From Cyclobacteriaceae bacterium (GTDB lineage Bacteria > Bacteroidota > Bacteroidia > Cytophagales > Cyclobacteriaceae): 6,402 nucleotides of DNA. Positions 4,438 to 6,402 of the stretch are shown one piece after another. The notes below the pieces were generated by a model. It was not told the DNA's origin and did no database searches. It saw nothing but the letters and a program-made list of their open reading frames with translations. The translations under genes and the position numbers were made by a program. Numbering within the stretch: position 1 is the stretch's first letter; each line of letters begins with the position of its first letter. The stretch spans positions 1-6,402 of the forward strand of contig WGED01000724.1 of the NCBI GenBank assembly GCA_015492915.1, in the 5' to 3' direction.

Positions 4438-6306
4438 ATGAAAAAATCAATCTTCTTCCCTGCGTTACTACTTGCACTCCTGCTGTTTGCCCGACTATCC
4501 GGTCAGGCACAGGAAAATGCCATGGACTACATCCATGAGCACTACGACAAAAAAGAGGTGTACATCACCATGCGCGACGGCGTGCGGTTGTTCACCTCCA
4601 TTTATTCGCCCAAAGACAAAAGCCGCTCCTACCCCATGATCATGACGCGTACACCTTACGACATTGAACCGGATAAGGAGAAGTACTCATCGCGCCTCGT
4701 GAACTATATGCACCTGCTCAAGGAAGGCTACATCATCGTGATGCAGGATGTGCGCGGTCGCTACATGAGCGAAGGCGCCTTTGAGGATGTGCGGCCTTAC
4801 AAGCCGAATAAGAAGAAAAAAGAGACCGACGAGAACAGCGACACGTGGGATACGATTGACTGGCTTATAAAAAATGTGGAGAACAACAACGGACGAGTGG
4901 GCATTTTCGGCATCTCCTATCCGGGCTTCTATTCCACCATGTCGCTGCCGGAAGTGCATCCGGCCCTGAAGGCCGTCTCACCGCAGGCACCTGTCACCAA
5001 CTGGTTTCTCGGCGACGATTGGCACCACAACGGCGCCTTCTTCGTCATGGACGCCTTCAACTTCTACAGCACGTTCGGCAGACCGAGGAGGCAGCTTACG
5101 CGAAAGCGCCAGGCCCCTTTCGACTATCCTGTGGAGGATAATTACCAGTTTTTCATGGATATTGGGCCCATTAAAAATATCAGGGAAAAATATTTCGGCG
5201 ATACCATACAATTCTGGCCTGAGCTGATGAGCCACCCCAACTACGACGATTTCTGGAAGGCGCGCAACGTGCTGCCCCATCTCACCGATGTGAAGCCTGC
5301 TGTTCTTGTTGTGGGTGGTTGGTTCGATGCCGAAGACCTGTTCGGCCCCCTGCACACCTACAAGGCCATCAACGAGCAGAACCCCGTAAATAATTGCCGC
5401 CTGGTCATGGGACCATGGTCGCACGGGCAATGGGCGGGCGGTAATACCACGCATCTCGGCAATATCTACTGGGGTGGCAACCCCGCTGCATATTTCAAAG
5501 AACTTGAACTGGCCTTTTTCAATTACTATCTGAAAGATAAGGGCGAGATGACCATCCCCGAGGCATCTGTGTACATCACAGGTGCCAACCGTTGGGCTGC
5601 CTTCGAAACATGGCCCCCGAAACAGACGGAGAAAAAACAGTTGTTTTTTCATGAAAACAGCAGCCTTTCGTTCACAGCTCCGTTGGGCACCGATAGTTAT
5701 GACGAGTATGTCGCCGATCCTGCAAAGCCTGTACCCTACACAGAAGACGTGCACCTGAGACGCACCCGCGAGTACATGACCGATGATCAGCGCTTTGCCG
5801 CGCGCAGGCCCGATGTGATGGTTTATTCGACCGAAACGCTCGCCGAGGATATCACCGTCACAGGCCCCGTGACGGTGAACCTGTATGTGAGCACCACCGG
5901 TACGGATGCCGATTATGTGGTTAAGCTCATCGACGTGTTCCCTGACAAAATGGAGGACTATCCTGAAAACGAAAAGGGTGTGCCCATGGGCGGCTATCAG
6001 ATGCTCGTGCGCGGCGATGTGTTCAGGGGGAGGTTCAGGGAGAGCTTTGAAAAACCCGTTCCCTTCATACCCGGTGAAGTGACCAAGGTGTCCTTTACAC
6101 TGCAGGACCTTGCCCACAATTTCAAAAAAGGCCATAAGATCATGGTTCAGGTGCAGAATTCATGGTTCCCGCTCGTGGACCGCAACCCACAGCAGTTCGT
6201 CGATATTTACAACTGCGATGAAAAAGATTTCATCAAAGCCACGCACCGCATCTATCACGACAAGGACAGGCCATCGGGCATTGAGTTTCTGAGGCTCAGG
6301 GAATGA
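4438..6306 (+). CDS. Exported CocE/NonD S15-family hydrolase, alpha-amino-acid ester hydrolase-like
   Basis: 622 residues, close to the usual length of alpha-amino-acid ester hydrolases and glutaryl-7-ACA-acylase-like proteins. A signal peptide occupies residues 1-24 (K2-K3, a leucine-rich core, a G-Q-A end), with no lipobox, so a periplasmic or secreted location is expected. The alpha/beta-hydrolase domain contains the nucleophile S160 in G-I-S-Y-P-G, the acid D297 in GGWFD and the base H329 in GPWSHG; Y161 is placed to help form the oxyanion hole. The jelly-roll C-terminal PepX_C domain spans about 400-620, with the typical D-x-T-V-T-G-P-V-T-V stretch at 471-480. As I recall the Xanthomonas enzyme, its carboxylate cluster D208, E309 and D310 holds the substrate's free amino group; D194, E299 and D300 occupy the same spacings from the catalytic residues here. 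Hydrolysis of an ester or amide with an alpha-amino group is thus favoured over cocaine-esterase-like activity, but the natural substrate is unknown. Confidence 0.9.
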   Translation: MKKSIFFPALLLALLLFARLSGQAQENAMDYIHEHYDKKEVYITMRDGVRLFTSIYSPKDKSRSYPMIMTRTPYDIEPDKEKYSSRLVNYMHLLKEGYIIVMQDVRGRYMSEGAFEDVRPYKPNKKKKETDENSDTWDTIDWLIKNVENNNGRVGIFGISYPGFYSTMSLPEVHPALKAVSPQAPVTNWFLGDDWHHNGAFFVMDAFNFYSTFGRPRRQLTRKRQAPFDYPVEDNYQFFMDIGPIKNIREKYFGDTIQFWPELMSHPNYDDFWKARNVLPHLTDVKPAVLVVGGWFDAEDLFGPLHTYKAINEQNPVNNCRLVMGPWSHGQWAGGNTTHLGNIYWGGNPAAYFKELELAFFNYYLKDKGEMTIPEASVYITGANRWAAFETWPPKQTEKKQLFFHENSSLSFTAPLGTDSYDEYVADPAKPVPYTEDVHLRRTREYMTDDQRFAARRPDVMVYSTETLAEDITVTGPVTVNLYVSTTGTDADYVVKLIDVFPDKMEDYPENEKGVPMGGYQMLVRGDVFRGRFRESFEKPVPFIPGEVTKVSFTLQDLAHNFKKGHKIMVQVQNSWFPLVDRNPQQFVDIYNCDEKDFIKATHRIYHDKDRPSGIEFLRLRE

Positions 6307-6402
6307 TCAGAAAAGGATTTTTTAAAGTCTTAGCCTGGATTATTCATGAAAAGATTGCGATGGTGCAAGTAAGAAATTGATATTTAAATATTTACATTGA
6401 AA
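6307..6402. other. Intergenic tail with 12-bp palindrome
   Basis: No coding sequence is visible in these 96 bases; the longest start-to-stop frame on the plus strand is eight codons (from 6346). ATATTTAAATAT at 6380-6391 is a perfect 12-bp palindrome in an A/T-rich stretch that could be the leader or promoter of a gene beyond the window. No convincing terminator follows the hydrolase stop. Confidence 0.3.

Noticed and set aside
4978..6135. 385-codon minus-strand frame opposite the hydrolase
   Set aside because: Long, but antisense to a gene with an intact Ser-Asp-His triad; His/Gly-rich composition is typical of a reverse-frame artefact.
6346..6372. Start of a following gene
   Set aside because: The frame from the ATG at 6346 stops after eight codons; no longer plus-strand frame begins before the window ends.

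Overview
The window looks like accessory chromosomal DNA from a member of the Bacteroidota. The signs are start codons with A/T-rich leaders and no purine-rich Shine-Dalgarno sequence (the starts near 3299 and 4438), Sec signal peptides ending in the Q-rich style common in this phylum, a Tat signal of the RRxFI type, and intergenic DNA full of short palindromic and octamer repeats. The assignment to phylum is inference; no rRNA or marker gene is present, and I cannot name an order or genus.

Layout. Positions 1-264 carry no convincing gene, only remnants of intergenic palindromic repeats and a stem-loop that overlaps the end of the first gene. Positions 265-1671 (minus strand) encode a Tat-exported enolase-superfamily enzyme of the mandelate racemase / acid-sugar dehydratase type. 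A 127-bp divergent spacer with inverted and direct repeats separates it from 1799-3094 (plus strand), a BASS-family sodium-coupled transporter with extra membrane segments. A 204-bp spacer (3095-3298) is built largely from 8-bp-periodic GAACAA-type repeats in both orientations. Then come 3299-4237, a Sec-exported RraA-like / HMG-aldolase-fold protein, a 200-bp spacer with two mutually exclusive stem-loops, and 4438-6306, a Sec-exported CocE/NonD S15-family hydrolase whose residues match the alpha-amino-acid ester hydrolases. Positions 6307-6402 hold no gene.

How the genes may work together. All three enzymes have export signals, although the enolase superfamily and RraA-like aldolases are usually cytoplasmic, and the only transporter belongs to a family that includes 2-oxoacid carriers. 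A coherent but untested reading is an extracytoplasmic route: the hydrolase releases an acid from an ester or amide, the dehydratase turns a hydroxy acid into a 2-oxo-3-deoxy acid, the RraA-like lyase may cleave it, and the transporter brings the resulting oxoacid or organic acid into the cell with sodium. No sensor, regulator or SusCD pair is visible here, so substrate and regulation remain open.
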